A stretch of DNA of 64,000 bases from Acinetobacter calcoaceticus (lineage in GTDB: Bacteria > Pseudomonadota > Gammaproteobacteria > Pseudomonadales > Moraxellaceae): positions 1-64,000 of the forward strand of contig NZ_JADVKT010000001.1 in assembly GCF_016508255.1 (NCBI RefSeq). The letters run 5' to 3'. Under the pieces are notes generated by a model that saw nothing but the letters and a program-made list of their open reading frames with translations, made no database searches and was not told the DNA's origin. This document shows, one piece after another, positions 30,615 through 40,437 of the stretch. Each line of letters starts with the position of its first letter. Positions within the stretch are counted from its first letter, which is position 1. Both the position numbers and the translations under genes were made by a program.

Positions 30615-33554
30615 TTAATTAACTTGTTGAATGGTAAAACCTAATTGCTGCAATTCATCACGTTTTGCAAATGGTGCAACTACAGCTTTTACAGGGTTTT
30701 GCTCAACTAAATATTGACGAGCAACGCGTTGTAAATCATCTAATGTTACATTCAACAATCTCTCACGTAAGATACGGCGGAAAGTAGGTGTTCTTGCATG
30801 CAACAATGCATAACATGCAGTAATCGCCTCACCCGCTGGTGAGCCTGGTTTATCCATACTTGCAACTAGTCCAAGAATCGCTTCTTCAAGCTGATGAGGC
30901 TGTTGCTCCGTATTTAACAACCATTGCACACTTGCTTCAAAGTCTTTAAAAGTTTCTGCTAAACGTGGGTCACGGTAACTATAGAAACGGAATGAACATG
31001 CATTTCCATCATAACTTGCTCCGCCGCCATACGCACCGCCTTTCTCACGAATAGCACTGTGTAAGAATCCATTACGTAGATAAGCCGCCAATACCATTAA
31101 GGGAGCTGCATCTGGATGCGACACATCCACTGCCTGATAGGCTGAAGCACAGAACTGAACATTTGCCTGAATTAACCATGCTTCATGATTATTATCATTT
31201 GCTTGTTCTACGTGAGTTAACTCTGTTGCAGCTGTATCAACGTTTAGTTTATCCCAAACATTTTGGATTTCTTCAACCAAACGTTCAGACTGGTGTTCTT
31301 CACATACAAGCAAGAACTGTTTAGGTGCTTGCAATAATTTACGATGAATACGCTTTAATTCTGCAATTAAATCATCATATGCAGCAGGGTCTTGAGTAAT
31401 CTTAGTAACAAGCTCACCTAACCAGTTTAATGCACCTAAACCAGTGTTTTGATAGTCGCGTTGAGCCAATGCACTCATATTACGTGATGCGATTTGCATT
31501 GCGTAACTATGGCCCGCTCCAGATAATCGAGATTGCCAGCGTGTTTTACGTTGTTGCAATAACTCAATAATTCGCTCTTTTTCATCAAATCGAAGCTGTT
31601 CAAATGCTAATTTTAATAAATGAATTGCATCAAACTTCTGAGTCAATGATTTAGTCGTTAAAGTTAACCAAGCACTAATTTTATCTTTGTCGTCAACTTT
31701 ACTACGTAATGAAGCGCCCATTCCTAAGCCACCACTTACAGCCGTTTGTAAGTTTTGTAGTTCAAGATAATCATATTCACCGGCACCCACTTCGCCCATC
31801 AAGATAGAAAGCAAATTGAAGTAAGGTGACCTTACAATATCTTCAGGAATTTGAATAAGGACTTGTTGATAGTAAATACCGTTCGTACCAGCATGATACA
31901 AATTCAACGGCGTATCCATGCGATTGCAAAGAATTTCGCGCAATTGCCCCTGCACAATATGCAAGTCAGCAGGTACATCTTCCAAGCCTACTTTTGGTAA
32001 TAGTTCAAGGTTGTCTGGAGTATCCTGACGTTCCTCTAGAGCCTTTGTATTAGCGATAATTTCAGCCTTATCAGCGTCTGTTAATTTTTCACCAATAGCA
32101 GCTAAACGTGCTTTTTCTGCCTCTTGCTCTTTTACAGACTTGGTCGGGTCTGGAATTAGGGTCATCTGCACGCGATGTGGGTTGTCTAGTAAATGTGTTT
32201 GAATCAGATTTGATAACCACATTGGGTCTTTCAATTCTTCTTTAACTTGTGCAATTGCGCTGTCAACATCCCAAATTTGAATTGGGTCATTATGGTGAAT
32301 CGCACCGCTTAAGCCATTTAAAATGAGGCTTAAGCCATATGGTGTACCATCACCATTAATTTCACGCTGATGCAACTCGATCTGGTGCAAAATTGCATCG
32401 ACTAAATTACTATCAATTGGTTTTGCAGCCACATCCCGTAGAATATTTAAAACACCCTCTCTAAAGCTTTGTGCATGTTCTGGGTTTGAACCTTGAACAC
32501 CACAGTAGAAAGTCATTTCAAAATTACTGTCGTCTACGCCCATTAATGGACCTGTTGATTGAGCATAACCACAAGTCTCTAGGTAATGACGCAGTGGCGA
32601 AGCTGAATTTTCTAACAAAATCCCTTCAACCAAACGCATTCCCAATCGCAATTTCACATCATTTGCTTCTGGTAATAACCAAGATAAGACATGATAAGTT
32701 TTATCTTTTAAATCATCACTATCAACGCCATAGTTTTCTGTTACTTCAATTGGCGCAGCTAAACGTTTTTCATGCTTAGAATATAAAGTTGTACCCGCAG
32801 AAAACTTATGTAGCGCTAGTTTTTCAAATTGCTCTTGCAACTCGTAGGCTGTTTGATTCCCAAAGGTCATAAATACAGCATTACTTGGATGGTAATGGAC
32901 TTTATAAAAATCGACTAACTGCTCATACGTTAAATCAGGAATATCTTTCGGGTCGCCGCCTGAGTTGTAATGATAGGTCGTTTCAGGAAATAAATGATGA
33001 GCCAACTGATGATAAAGTTGGTCGGATGGCGCACTCATGGCACCTTTCATTTCATTAAAGACCACACCTTTATAAACAGGTTGTCCATTTTCAAGTTCAA
33101 TGCGAATACCTTCTTGAGCAAAATCAAGTGGATTCAAGTTGGCAGCAAATGCCGCATCAAGATAAACAGAAAGTAAGTTTTGGAAATCTTTTTTATTTTG
33201 AGTAGCAAATGGATATGCTGTCCAATCTGCTGCTGTAAATGCGTTCATAAAAGTATTTAAAGAACGACGAATCATTAAAAAGAATGGATCACGTACCGGA
33301 AACTTTTCAGATCCGCACAAAGCTGTATGTTCTAAAATATGTGCAGTGCCTTTAGAGTCCATAGGCTGTGTTCTAAAAGCAACAAGAAATACATTTTCAT
33401 CATAATCAGTTGCCAAGTGATAATGCACCGCACCTGTGACTTTATGTTTATATTCAGACACTAAAATATCTAATGCTTCTACATGGTGCTGACGTAGCAA
33501 CTGAAACGCAGGGTGAACAGTTTGAGAAATGGTTTCAGTGACATCTACAGTCAT
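30615..33554 (-). CDS. M16C-family (presequence-protease-like) metalloprotease
   Basis: The 979-residue protein belongs to the insulinase superfamily, M16C type. The inverted zinc motif HILEH is at residues 72-76, with the distal Glu in the ELENGQPVYKGVVFNEMKGA region. The long central part includes the M16C-associated domain, and the C-terminal half contains the RxxxY-type element REKGGAYGGGASYDG. It resembles mitochondrial presequence proteases that degrade peptides in a closed chamber. No signal peptide is evident from the ATG at 33554, which has AGGAG five bases upstream. The bacterial substrate is not known. Confidence 0.88.
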   Translation of the reverse strand: MTVDVTETISQTVHPAFQLLRQHHVEALDILVSEYKHKVTGAVHYHLATDYDENVFLVAFRTQPMDSKGTAHILEHTALCGSEKFPVRDPFFLMIRRSLNTFMNAFTAADWTAYPFATQNKKDFQNLLSVYLDAAFAANLNPLDFAQEGIRIELENGQPVYKGVVFNEMKGAMSAPSDQLYHQLAHHLFPETTYHYNSGGDPKDIPDLTYEQLVDFYKVHYHPSNAVFMTFGNQTAYELQEQFEKLALHKFSAGTTLYSKHEKRLAAPIEVTENYGVDSDDLKDKTYHVLSWLLPEANDVKLRLGMRLVEGILLENSASPLRHYLETCGYAQSTGPLMGVDDSNFEMTFYCGVQGSNPEHAQSFREGVLNILRDVAAKPIDSNLVDAILHQIELHQREINGDGTPYGLSLILNGLSGAIHHNDPIQIWDVDSAIAQVKEELKDPMWLSNLIQTHLLDNPHRVQMTLIPDPTKSVKEQEAEKARLAAIGEKLTDADKAEIIANTKALEERQDTPDNLELLPKVGLEDVPADLHIVQGQLREILCNRMDTPLNLYHAGTNGIYYQQVLIQIPEDIVRSPYFNLLSILMGEVGAGEYDYLELQNLQTAVSGGLGMGASLRSKVDDKDKISAWLTLTTKSLTQKFDAIHLLKLAFEQLRFDEKERIIELLQQRKTRWQSRLSGAGHSYAMQIASRNMSALAQRDYQNTGLGALNWLGELVTKITQDPAAYDDLIAELKRIHRKLLQAPKQFLLVCEEHQSERLVEEIQNVWDKLNVDTAATELTHVEQANDNNHEAWLIQANVQFCASAYQAVDVSHPDAAPLMVLAAYLRNGFLHSAIREKGGAYGGGASYDGNACSFRFYSYRDPRLAETFKDFEASVQWLLNTEQQPHQLEEAILGLVASMDKPGSPAGEAITACYALLHARTPTFRRILRERLLNVTLDDLQRVARQYLVEQNPVKAVVAPFAKRDELQQLGFTIQQVN

Positions 33555-33761
33555 GTGATCTCCTAACATATCGGATAAGTGAATAGGTCTCATTATAGCC
33601 TGAGTCAGCTTGAGATTGGCGAACAAAAGCCAAGTAAAATACTACGTTTTTGTTGAGTATTAGTTTTCATTGGCACGGCTTTGATATCAAGCACATAGCC
33701 ATGAATGTTTTATCCTACCAGAACAAAAGCTTTTAATTCTATTTATATATTACCCAATAAA

Positions 33762-33794
33762 TAAAAAAGCCCATCAAGTTGATGAGCTTTTATA
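33762..33794 (-). terminator. Terminator of the TonB receptor gene
   Basis: On the minus strand AAAAGCTCATC and GATGGGCTTTT pair (one G-T) around AACTT and run into six T residues. Confidence 0.75.
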
Positions 33795-33806
33795 AAAATT
33801 TCTTAG

Positions 33807-35915
33807 TTAAAAACGATAACGAAGTGCAATTTGAGCATTTAATGGATCACCCATCATGTTTGAATCATTAGCTCCACTATGTCCTGAAACAAAGTAATCG
33901 CGATCAAATAGGTTATTTAAGTTCAAATTCACATCATAACGCTCACTTTGATAACCTAACGCTGCATTTACAACAGCATAACCTGGTAAAACATTTTTGT
34001 TATCTGGCGCACTAAAACGTGATGATTCCCCACGACCACCTACAGCCGCATACCAATGATCATTAATTTGATATTTTAACCACAGGTTAGCAGTGTTGTT
34101 TGGCGTAAGCGCGGAGTGATTACCCGTAAACCCAAGAGTCGACTTTTCAATCTTACCATCCATATAAGAATAGCCTGCCAATACGGATAATTGATCGGTT
34201 AATTGACCAGTTAACGAAAGCTCAACACCTTTGGTCTTTTGCTCACCTGCCAATAGTGCTTGATTTGGATTAGCTGGATCTTGGTTTTGAATATTTGTTT
34301 GGCTCATTTCAAATAAAGCCAAGGTTACATTCAATTGATCATTTACATCCCACTTCGCACCGACTTCAATATTTTCAGTTTTAGTAGGCTTTAAATCATC
34401 ACTGTTTTTATAAAAAACAAATGCATCAGCCAAAGGTTGGAAAGATCGGTTATAAGAAGTATAAAGTGAAATATTACTTACTGGCTGATAAACCACCCCA
34501 ATTCGTGGAGAATAAGTATTATCAGTGCGGCTTAAATCTAAATTATTACTTGTTTTATCATTACGATCTTGCGATAAATTATCATAACGTAAACCAACTA
34601 AGACTTTAAGCTGGTCTGTCAATGTCATTAAATCTTGCAAATAAATGCCATAATTTTCAAAGGTATTAGTATTGTTAGTCCCAGCAGCTACACTTGTATC
34701 TAATGGTGCCCAATTTTCGAGTTCTGGATTAAATATATTCGTAATTTGACGGAATTTACTCCAGACAAGTTCATCTTTATGTTGTTTGCTATATTCAGCA
34801 CCAATTAAGATGTTGTGCTTTAAGAAACCTGTATTAAATAAAGCGCTCAACTCTTGCTGAACATACACTCCATCTTCATTACGTATTCGTTTACTTTGAC
34901 TTAATTGAATTTGGTCAGCTGGTAATTTATTTTTTTTAGGATCTTGATGAGAAACCACACTATATTTACGGTCTAATGAGTAGTTATAGTGGCGCACTGC
35001 CCCGTGATATTTGAGTTTATCATTAAATTCATGATCCAAACTTATGGTTTGGCTTGAGATTTCAGTATCAACATCCCCCACTTCTTTACCGTTTAATGCA
35101 CCATAAAAAGTTTTAGGATTGGTTTTAACTGGTTTACCGGTCATTGGATCGGTCGGAAAACCTTGGTCTCCCAAACGGTCATCATGCAAATAGTCAGCCT
35201 GAATTAACAGTTTAGTTTTATCAGTAATGTCCCACTGTACAGATGGAGCAACCGCTTGGCGTTTTAAAAAAGACTGATCACGATAACCATCTGAATCTTC
35301 AACTGCACCTGTTAAACGAACCTTAACATTCTCTGCTACTTTTTCATTCACATCGACTTCTGCACGACGTTGCCCTGTTGTACCACCAATAAGGCTCACT
35401 TCACGCAAAGACTCATCCATTGGTTTTTTATTAATTTTATTAACTAATCCACCCGCAGAACCACGCCCATATAATACAGAAGCAGGCCCTTTTAATACTT
35501 CAATACGCTCAACATTCGACATATCGCGAAAATACAATGCATCATCACGAATACCATCTACATAGTTATCTGTTATAGCAGAAAAACCACGAATCATGAC
35601 CTGATCACGTTGCCCATCACCCACACTAAAGCTCAGACCAGCAACGTTTTGCAAGGCACCTTGCATAGAAGTCACAGTCTGCTCTCTTAAAACTTGTTTA
35701 GGCACCACATTTACGATTTGAGGAACATCTTTTAATTGCATAAGTCCTTTAGTTGCAGTTGATGCTTCTCCCACTTCTTGTTTTAAGCTTTTTTCCTTCT
35801 CAGCTTTTACTGAAATTGTTGGAAGGTTCGTTACAGCCTGTTGCTCTGCCTCTACGGCATATACATGGCTTGTCATAACCCCAACTGATGAAATAAATAA
35901 AATAGAACGCTTCAT
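33807..35915 (-). CDS. TonB-dependent siderophore receptor
   Basis: The 702-residue protein has a 20-residue signal peptide (to HVYA), then a TonB-box-like TISVKAEKE and a plug domain with DVPQIVNVVPKQVLREQ, QVMIRGFSAITDNYVDGIRD, and VLKGPASVLYGRGSAGGLVN. A 22-strand barrel follows, ending in ALRYRF with the terminal Phe. The plug is of the FhuE/Fiu siderophore type, not the cobalamin type. The ligand (catecholate or hydroxamate) cannot be fixed from sequence here. A Fur-like site upstream fits iron control. Confidence 0.92.
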   Translation of the reverse strand: MKRSILFISSVGVMTSHVYAVEAEQQAVTNLPTISVKAEKEKSLKQEVGEASTATKGLMQLKDVPQIVNVVPKQVLREQTVTSMQGALQNVAGLSFSVGDGQRDQVMIRGFSAITDNYVDGIRDDALYFRDMSNVERIEVLKGPASVLYGRGSAGGLVNKINKKPMDESLREVSLIGGTTGQRRAEVDVNEKVAENVKVRLTGAVEDSDGYRDQSFLKRQAVAPSVQWDITDKTKLLIQADYLHDDRLGDQGFPTDPMTGKPVKTNPKTFYGALNGKEVGDVDTEISSQTISLDHEFNDKLKYHGAVRHYNYSLDRKYSVVSHQDPKKNKLPADQIQLSQSKRIRNEDGVYVQQELSALFNTGFLKHNILIGAEYSKQHKDELVWSKFRQITNIFNPELENWAPLDTSVAAGTNNTNTFENYGIYLQDLMTLTDQLKVLVGLRYDNLSQDRNDKTSNNLDLSRTDNTYSPRIGVVYQPVSNISLYTSYNRSFQPLADAFVFYKNSDDLKPTKTENIEVGAKWDVNDQLNVTLALFEMSQTNIQNQDPANPNQALLAGEQKTKGVELSLTGQLTDQLSVLAGYSYMDGKIEKSTLGFTGNHSALTPNNTANLWLKYQINDHWYAAVGGRGESSRFSAPDNKNVLPGYAVVNAALGYQSERYDVNLNLNNLFDRDYFVSGHSGANDSNMMGDPLNAQIALRYRF

Positions 35916-35975
35916 GTAAGTTCGCTACGAAAAATTTCATGCGAATTTTCAATGAAATACACTGTATTTGTAAAT

Positions 35976-35994
35976 ATTAGCAAGAATCATTATT
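35976..35994. promoter_or_regulatory. Candidate Fur box upstream of the TonB receptor gene
   Basis: ATTAGCAAGAATCATTATT matches the 19-bp Fur consensus at 12 of 19 positions, all nine in the core AATCATTAT. It lies 60 bp before the receptor start, where a Fur site is expected. The left half matches poorly. Confidence 0.4.
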
Positions 35995-36009
35995 AATTGA
36001 TAATATTTA

Positions 36010-36319
36010 TTAAAATTATGAGTTCCATGGCCTTGTTAAATCAGACTTGAGTTAACAGAATCATTTTATTTTTTATCAAAATTACTTTGGAATCTAGCTA
36101 TTTCAAGGTATCCCATTTTTTATACAAAGTATCGGCTCCACTCAATAACCACCTTTCAGTTTCCAAACGTCGATAAAGGGGCTACACATAAGCATCCAAA
36201 TCAAACAACAATATTTTCTAACTATTCTTGAATTAACTGAATTTTATTCAACAAACTACAGCAAATCCAAGCAATGGTGTAAACTTGGCTACCTGATTTT
36301 TTATTTTGTGACAACACAT
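36010..36319. other. Intergenic region before the PfkB kinase gene
   Basis: This must hold the kinase promoter. I see no convincing -35/-10 pair, repeat or small ORF, and no strong ribosome binding site before 36320. Confidence 0.4.
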
Positions 36320-37324
36320 ATGGCAACTGTAGATCTTTTTGCAATTGGTAATGCATTAATCGACCAAGAATTTAAAGTGTCTGATGATTTTCTTAGTCAA
36401 CAAGGCTTGCAAAAAGGCACAATGCAGTTGTCCGATGGTGACACGCAATCTGCTCTTTATTCTGAGTTAAAACAGCACCAAGACTATAAAGGTCAAGCAA
36501 GTGGCGGTTCTGCGGCAAATACGACTGTGGCTTTTAGTGCACTAGGCGGAAGCGCTTTTTACGGTTGCCGCGTTGGTCATGATGACTTAGGGGAAATTTA
36601 CCTACAAGGTCTAAATGAAGCTGGCATTCAAACCACACCAAAATCGATTAGTGAAGGTGTAACTGGTACCTGCATGGTACTCATTAGCCCGGACTCTGAA
36701 CGCACCATGCATACCTATTTGGGTATTACTGCTGAATTGTCTCAAGATCAAATCGACTTTGAATCACTAAAAACAGCAAAATGGCTCTATATTGAAGGTT
36801 ATCTTTCTACAAGTGAAACGGCTCGTAAAGCTGTGAAACAAGCAAGAGAAATTGCAAAAGCAAATGGCGTTAAAATTGCATTATCTCTTTCCGATCCTGC
36901 TATGGTGCAATACGCTCGTGAAGGATTGGAAGAGCTCATGGATGATGGCGTAGACTTACTGTTTTGTAATGAGCAAGAAGCTTTAATGTATACAAATACA
37001 ACATCTGTAGAAGATGCTCTTGCTCAATTACGTTTTAAAAATCATACCGTAGTCATTACACAAAGTGCCAAAGGTGCATTGGTTTCTAACCCAACTCAGC
37101 ATTTCCATGTTGCTGGACGTCATGTAGAAGCTGTAGATACAAATGGTGCAGGCGATGCTTTTGCAGGCGCATTCCTTTATGCCCTAAATTATCATCAAGA
37201 TTTGAATGCCGCGGCGCAGTTAGCTATCTTAATTTCGAGTGAAGTAGTTTCTCAATTTGGCCCACGTTTAGCTGTAAATGATTATGCTAAACTTCTTGAA
37301 AATTTTCAGAAGGAATGTGCTTAA
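36320..37324 (+). CDS. PfkB-family sugar/adenosine kinase
   Basis: The 334-residue protein is a ribokinase-fold kinase. It has an N-terminal LFAIGNALIDQEF, the substrate glycine motif ASGGSAANTTVAFSALGG, a lid with GCRVGHDDLGEIY, and the ATP/anion-hole signature DTNGAGDAFAGAFLYAL with the catalytic Asp. Among PfkB members it looks most like the adenosine-kinase-like group common in proteobacteria. The exact substrate is inferred only. The ATG at 36320 is preferred to a GTG four codons upstream. A Rieske gene follows one base after its stop. Confidence 0.85.
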   Translation: MATVDLFAIGNALIDQEFKVSDDFLSQQGLQKGTMQLSDGDTQSALYSELKQHQDYKGQASGGSAANTTVAFSALGGSAFYGCRVGHDDLGEIYLQGLNEAGIQTTPKSISEGVTGTCMVLISPDSERTMHTYLGITAELSQDQIDFESLKTAKWLYIEGYLSTSETARKAVKQAREIAKANGVKIALSLSDPAMVQYAREGLEELMDDGVDLLFCNEQEALMYTNTTSVEDALAQLRFKNHTVVITQSAKGALVSNPTQHFHVAGRHVEAVDTNGAGDAFAGAFLYALNYHQDLNAAAQLAILISSEVVSQFGPRLAVNDYAKLLENFQKECA

Positions 37325-37325
37325 A

Positions 37326-37649
37326 ATGGAAAGGATCTGTATGACGGAAGAAGTTCCTGAGCGTGAAGCTAGGGCTTTTGACACTTTACAAGGAACTACT
37401 ATTTTTGTTACGCAACGTGACGGCGCATTCTATGCTTATCAGAATTTATGCCCTCACCTACAAACTGAGCTTGAGTATTTAGAAAATCAATTTCTTGACC
37501 AAGATCAAGAATACATTCAATGCTCTACCCATGGTGCTTTATTTACTGTGGAAACAGGCGAATGTATTTCAGGTCCATGTTTAGGTGATTTTTTAAATAA
37601 AGTTGAGCTTAAAGTACATTCAGATGGCGGTATCTATATCGTAGACTGA
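37326..37649 (+). CDS. Rieske [2Fe-2S] domain protein
   Basis: The 107-residue protein is a single Rieske domain. The cluster ligands are in LCPHLQ (Cys-x-His) and IQCSTHGALF (Cys-x2-His), followed by TGECISGPC. Such stand-alone ferredoxins pass electrons to oxygenases or act in redox sensing; the partner is unknown. Homology of RICMTEEVPEREARAF to Rieske N-termini favours the ATG at 37326, although AAGGA is better spaced for an ATG at 37341. It immediately follows the kinase gene and precedes a YqiJ-like membrane protein gene. Confidence 0.88.
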   Translation: MERICMTEEVPEREARAFDTLQGTTIFVTQRDGAFYAYQNLCPHLQTELEYLENQFLDQDQEYIQCSTHGALFTVETGECISGPCLGDFLNKVELKVHSDGGIYIVD

Positions 37650-37674
37650 AACTATTAACATTAGAGTTTCTGCC

Positions 37675-38283
37675 ATGGCTGATTTCTTTTTCAATTACTA
37701 TCTTATGCCATTTCACTTAAGTGTAGTGGCTTTGATATTGCTCAGCGTGGTAGAAACCATTGGTATGTATATTGGACTGCGTCCAAGTCAGTTACTTAAA
37801 AAAATTGCACCAGATTGGCTGTCTAATTCACCGCTACTCAATGTTAAATTTTCCAAAGCTCTAATTTTCGTTTTTTTACTCATCAATTTCAGTTATGCAG
37901 GCTACTTTTTACAACTCTCTTTCTTCGCAATACAACATTATTTTATTTCACCATTTTATTTAATAGTTCCAGCCCTCGTGATCGCAATCTTTTTTACTGT
38001 GTTCATGATTCACTGCCTTGACCAAGTGATTAAGCCAAAGCTTACACATACAAACTATAATCTTTTAGGGCGCTTAGCGACCATTTCCAGTGGTAATGCC
38101 AGACCTGGCTTTTCTGCTCAAGCACGCGTACGTGATGAATTTGGGCAACTTCACTACGTTCAAGTAGAACCAGAATATGGTGAACTCGAATTATATTCTC
38201 AAGTCATTCTTGTCAGAGTGCATAAAAGCCATTATGTTGCCAAAAAAATCTCTGTATCGAACGACCTTTTCGCACCCGATTAA
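37675..38283 (+). CDS. YqiJ-like inner-membrane protein with OB-fold domain
   Basis: The 202-residue protein has three membrane segments (about 12-33, 60-85, 95-120) followed by a cytosolic beta domain with LLGRLATISSGNARPGFSAQARVRDEFGQ and VILVRVHKSHYVAKKI. That is the arrangement of YqiJ/NfeD-like OB-fold proteins that usually pair with a flotillin (YqiK). No flotillin gene is present here. It is 25 bp after the Rieske gene and likely in the same transcript. Its function is unknown. Confidence 0.75.
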   Translation: MADFFFNYYLMPFHLSVVALILLSVVETIGMYIGLRPSQLLKKIAPDWLSNSPLLNVKFSKALIFVFLLINFSYAGYFLQLSFFAIQHYFISPFYLIVPALVIAIFFTVFMIHCLDQVIKPKLTHTNYNLLGRLATISSGNARPGFSAQARVRDEFGQLHYVQVEPEYGELELYSQVILVRVHKSHYVAKKISVSNDLFAPD

Positions 38284-38656
38284 TTCTTAATAATTTTATA
38301 GTCTATTATTTATTGCCTTTAATAGGGGTTTCTACATGCCTATTATTTTATTTTCAATTAATTATTATTCCGACTATTTTAGTTAGAAATAAAATTATAA
38401 ATTATTATATACAATCATTTTAGTTGGTATTAAATTAAAACAAACCATTTTAATCAACTTAATATTCATTATTTACAAGTGTTTTAGTAGGGATTAACAA
38501 TCAATTCAAACCATTTTAGTAAAGTATTTATTTTAAAATAATAAGCATTTGTTTTTTATAAACTAATTATTTAAATATTCATTTAAAATATATTTATTGT
38601 TTATTTTTATTATATTTTGATTAATAATAAAATTAATATCAAATGAGGTTTGATTT
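38284..38656. other. AT-rich regulatory region before the cyd operon
   Basis: This 373-bp stretch is extremely AT-rich and has no ORF. It contains the five ATTTTAGT-like repeats; between them and cydP are several TATATT or TATAAT-like hexamers, so the promoter cannot be pinned. No perfect Fnr/Anr site (TTGAT-N4-ATCAA) was found. Confidence 0.5.
38376..38520 (+). repeat. Five ATTTTAGT-type direct repeats upstream of cydP
   Basis: ATTTTAGT or a one-base variant occurs at 38376, 38417, 38447 (ATTTTAAT), 38481 (GTTTTAGT) and 38513. The spacings are 41, 30, 34 and 32 bp, near three or four helical turns. They are followed by about 135 bp of AT-rich DNA and then the cytochrome bd operon. They look like an array of sites for one regulator, possibly of the oxidase operon. 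Confidence 0.55.
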
Positions 38657-38851
38657 ATGAGCCTTAATTTTCAAAATCTTAATAGTCGCTTAATTAAAGA
38701 AATCACTATTATTCTAATAATAAAAATAGTGCTTCTTTTAACGATTAAACATATTTGGTTTGATGCTCCCACCATCCCCAAAAATTTCGACAATCAGGTC
38801 GCCGAGCATATTGCTGGCGATAACATTTCCCACATTAAGGAGACACGTTGA
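38657..38851 (+). CDS. cydP: Putative cytochrome oxidase small subunit CydP
   Basis: The 64-residue protein has one membrane helix (about 16-32: [15 protein letters not shown]), preceded by the [10 protein letters not shown] motif characteristic of the CydP family found before cydA, and a polar tail. GAGG lies a few bases before the ATG. Its stop overlaps the cydA ATG (TGATG), so the two are translationally coupled. A role as an accessory bd-oxidase subunit is known for the family by association and is inferred here. Confidence 0.75.
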   Translation: MSLNFQNLNSRLIKEITIILIIKIVLLLTIKHIWFDAPTIPKNFDNQVAEHIAGDNISHIKETR

Positions 38852-40437
38852 TGATTTCTGAAAGCGTGGTTGATCTTTCGCGGTTTCAATTTGCAATGAC
38901 CGCAATGTATCACTTTCTTTTCGTCCCTTTAACTTTAGGTTTGGCATTTATCCTTGCCATCATGGAAACGACCTATGTCATTTCTGGTAAAGAAATTTAC
39001 AAGGATATGACTAAATTTTGGGGAAAATTATTTGGTATTAACTTTGCTTTAGGGGTAACGACCGGTTTAACCATGGAGTTCCAGTTCGGAACAAACTGGG
39101 CTTATTACTCACATTATGTTGGTGATATCTTTGGCGCTCCTCTAGCCATTGAAGGTTTAATGGCCTTCTTCCTCGAGTCGACATTCATTGGTCTATTTTT
39201 CTTTGGATGGGACCGTTTAAGTAAAGTACAACATTTAGGTGTGACTTGGTTGGTGGCTCTAGGTTCTAACATGTCAGCGCTCTGGATTTTAGTGGCGAAT
39301 GGTTGGATGCAAAACCCTGTTGGAGCAGCATTCAACTTTGAAACTATGCGTATGGAGTTAGTTGATTTTGGCGCTCTTATCTTTAACCCTGTGGCTCAAG
39401 TTAAGTTTGTACATACGGTATCTGCGGGATATGTAACTGGTGCAATTTTTGTACTTGCTATCTCAAGCTATTATCTACTTAAAAAACGTGATCTTCCTTT
39501 TGCACGTCGTTCTTTTGCTATCGCTGCTATTTTCGGTCTTGCATCTACACTATCAGTGATTTTACTCGGTGATGAATCTGGTTATGAGTTAGGTGATGTC
39601 CAAAAAACTAAATTAGCAGCCATTGAAGCTGAATGGGATACTCATCCTGCCCCCGCTCCCTTTACATTATTTGGTGTGCCAAATCATGAAAAGATGCGAA
39701 CAGATTATGCAGTGAAAATTCCGTATGCATTAGGTTTAATCGCAACTCGTTCAACGACCAAAGAAGTTACTGGCCTTAAAGATCTCATGCAACAGCACGA
39801 CGTTCGTATTCGTAACGGTATGTTGGCTTACGCTGAGCTTGAAAAACTTCGTGCAGGCGATCGCTCACCCGAGTTATTGGCTTCATTTGAAAAAAATCAA
39901 AAAGATTTAGGTTACGGCCTACTTCTTAAGAAATATGCGCCAAATGTAGTTGATGCAAGTGAACAGCATATTCAAGCAGCCGTAAAAGATACCATTCCTA
40001 ATGTAACCGCACTCTTCTTTTCATTCCGTGCAATGGTAGCTTCAGGTTTCTTAATGTTGCTTTTGTTCATTTTAGCAACTTGGGCAGTAGCAAAAAGAAA
40101 TGCAGAGAATAAACCTTGGTTACTTAAATATGCCTTGTTTGCATTACCACTTCCGTGGATTGCAGCTCAAACAGGCTGGTATGTTGCAGAAGGTGGTCGC
40201 CAACCGTGGTCTATTGGTGAAATATTACCAACACATCTATCTACTTCCAGCTTAAGTACTGGTGACGTATGGGGCTCTATAATTGCTTTAGCTGCCTTCT
40301 ATACAGTCCTTTTAATTATTGAAATGTATTTAATGATTAAATTCGCTCGCTTAGGGCCAAGCTCCCTCCATACTGGTAAATACCATTTTGAAAAGCAAGA
40401 ACCAAAAGCAGCTGTTAATGGGGAGGTTCTATCATGA
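38851..40437 (+). CDS. cydA: Cytochrome bd ubiquinol oxidase subunit I
   Basis: CydA is the haem b558/b595/d-carrying subunit of the bd quinol oxidase. The 528-residue product opens with the haem-ligand region [23 protein letters not shown]. It has the quinone-binding Q-loop after about residue 245 and the [18 protein letters not shown] motif. Nine helices are predicted. AAGGAG precedes the ATG by eight bases; a TTG one codon earlier is possible. It is coupled to cydP upstream and overlaps cydB by four bases. Confidence 0.96.
   Translation: MISESVVDLSRFQFAMTAMYHFLFVPLTLGLAFILAIMETTYVISGKEIYKDMTKFWGKLFGINFALGVTTGLTMEFQFGTNWAYYSHYVGDIFGAPLAIEGLMAFFLESTFIGLFFFGWDRLSKVQHLGVTWLVALGSNMSALWILVANGWMQNPVGAAFNFETMRMELVDFGALIFNPVAQVKFVHTVSAGYVTGAIFVLAISSYYLLKKRDLPFARRSFAIAAIFGLASTLSVILLGDESGYELGDVQKTKLAAIEAEWDTHPAPAPFTLFGVPNHEKMRTDYAVKIPYALGLIATRSTTKEVTGLKDLMQQHDVRIRNGMLAYAELEKLRAGDRSPELLASFEKNQKDLGYGLLLKKYAPNVVDASEQHIQAAVKDTIPNVTALFFSFRAMVASGFLMLLLFILATWAVAKRNAENKPWLLKYALFALPLPWIAAQTGWYVAEGGRQPWSIGEILPTHLSTSSLSTGDVWGSIIALAAFYTVLLIIEMYLMIKFARLGPSSLHTGKYHFEKQEPKAAVNGEVLS

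Noticed and set aside
38376..38520. CRISPR-like array
   Set aside because: The repeats are only 8 bp, the spacers are AT-rich and unequal, and no cas gene is present.
38600..38650. Possible Fnr/Anr site (TTGAT ... ATCAA) before cydP
   Set aside because: The half-sites are 16 bp apart, not the required four, so this is not a recognisable Fnr/Anr box.
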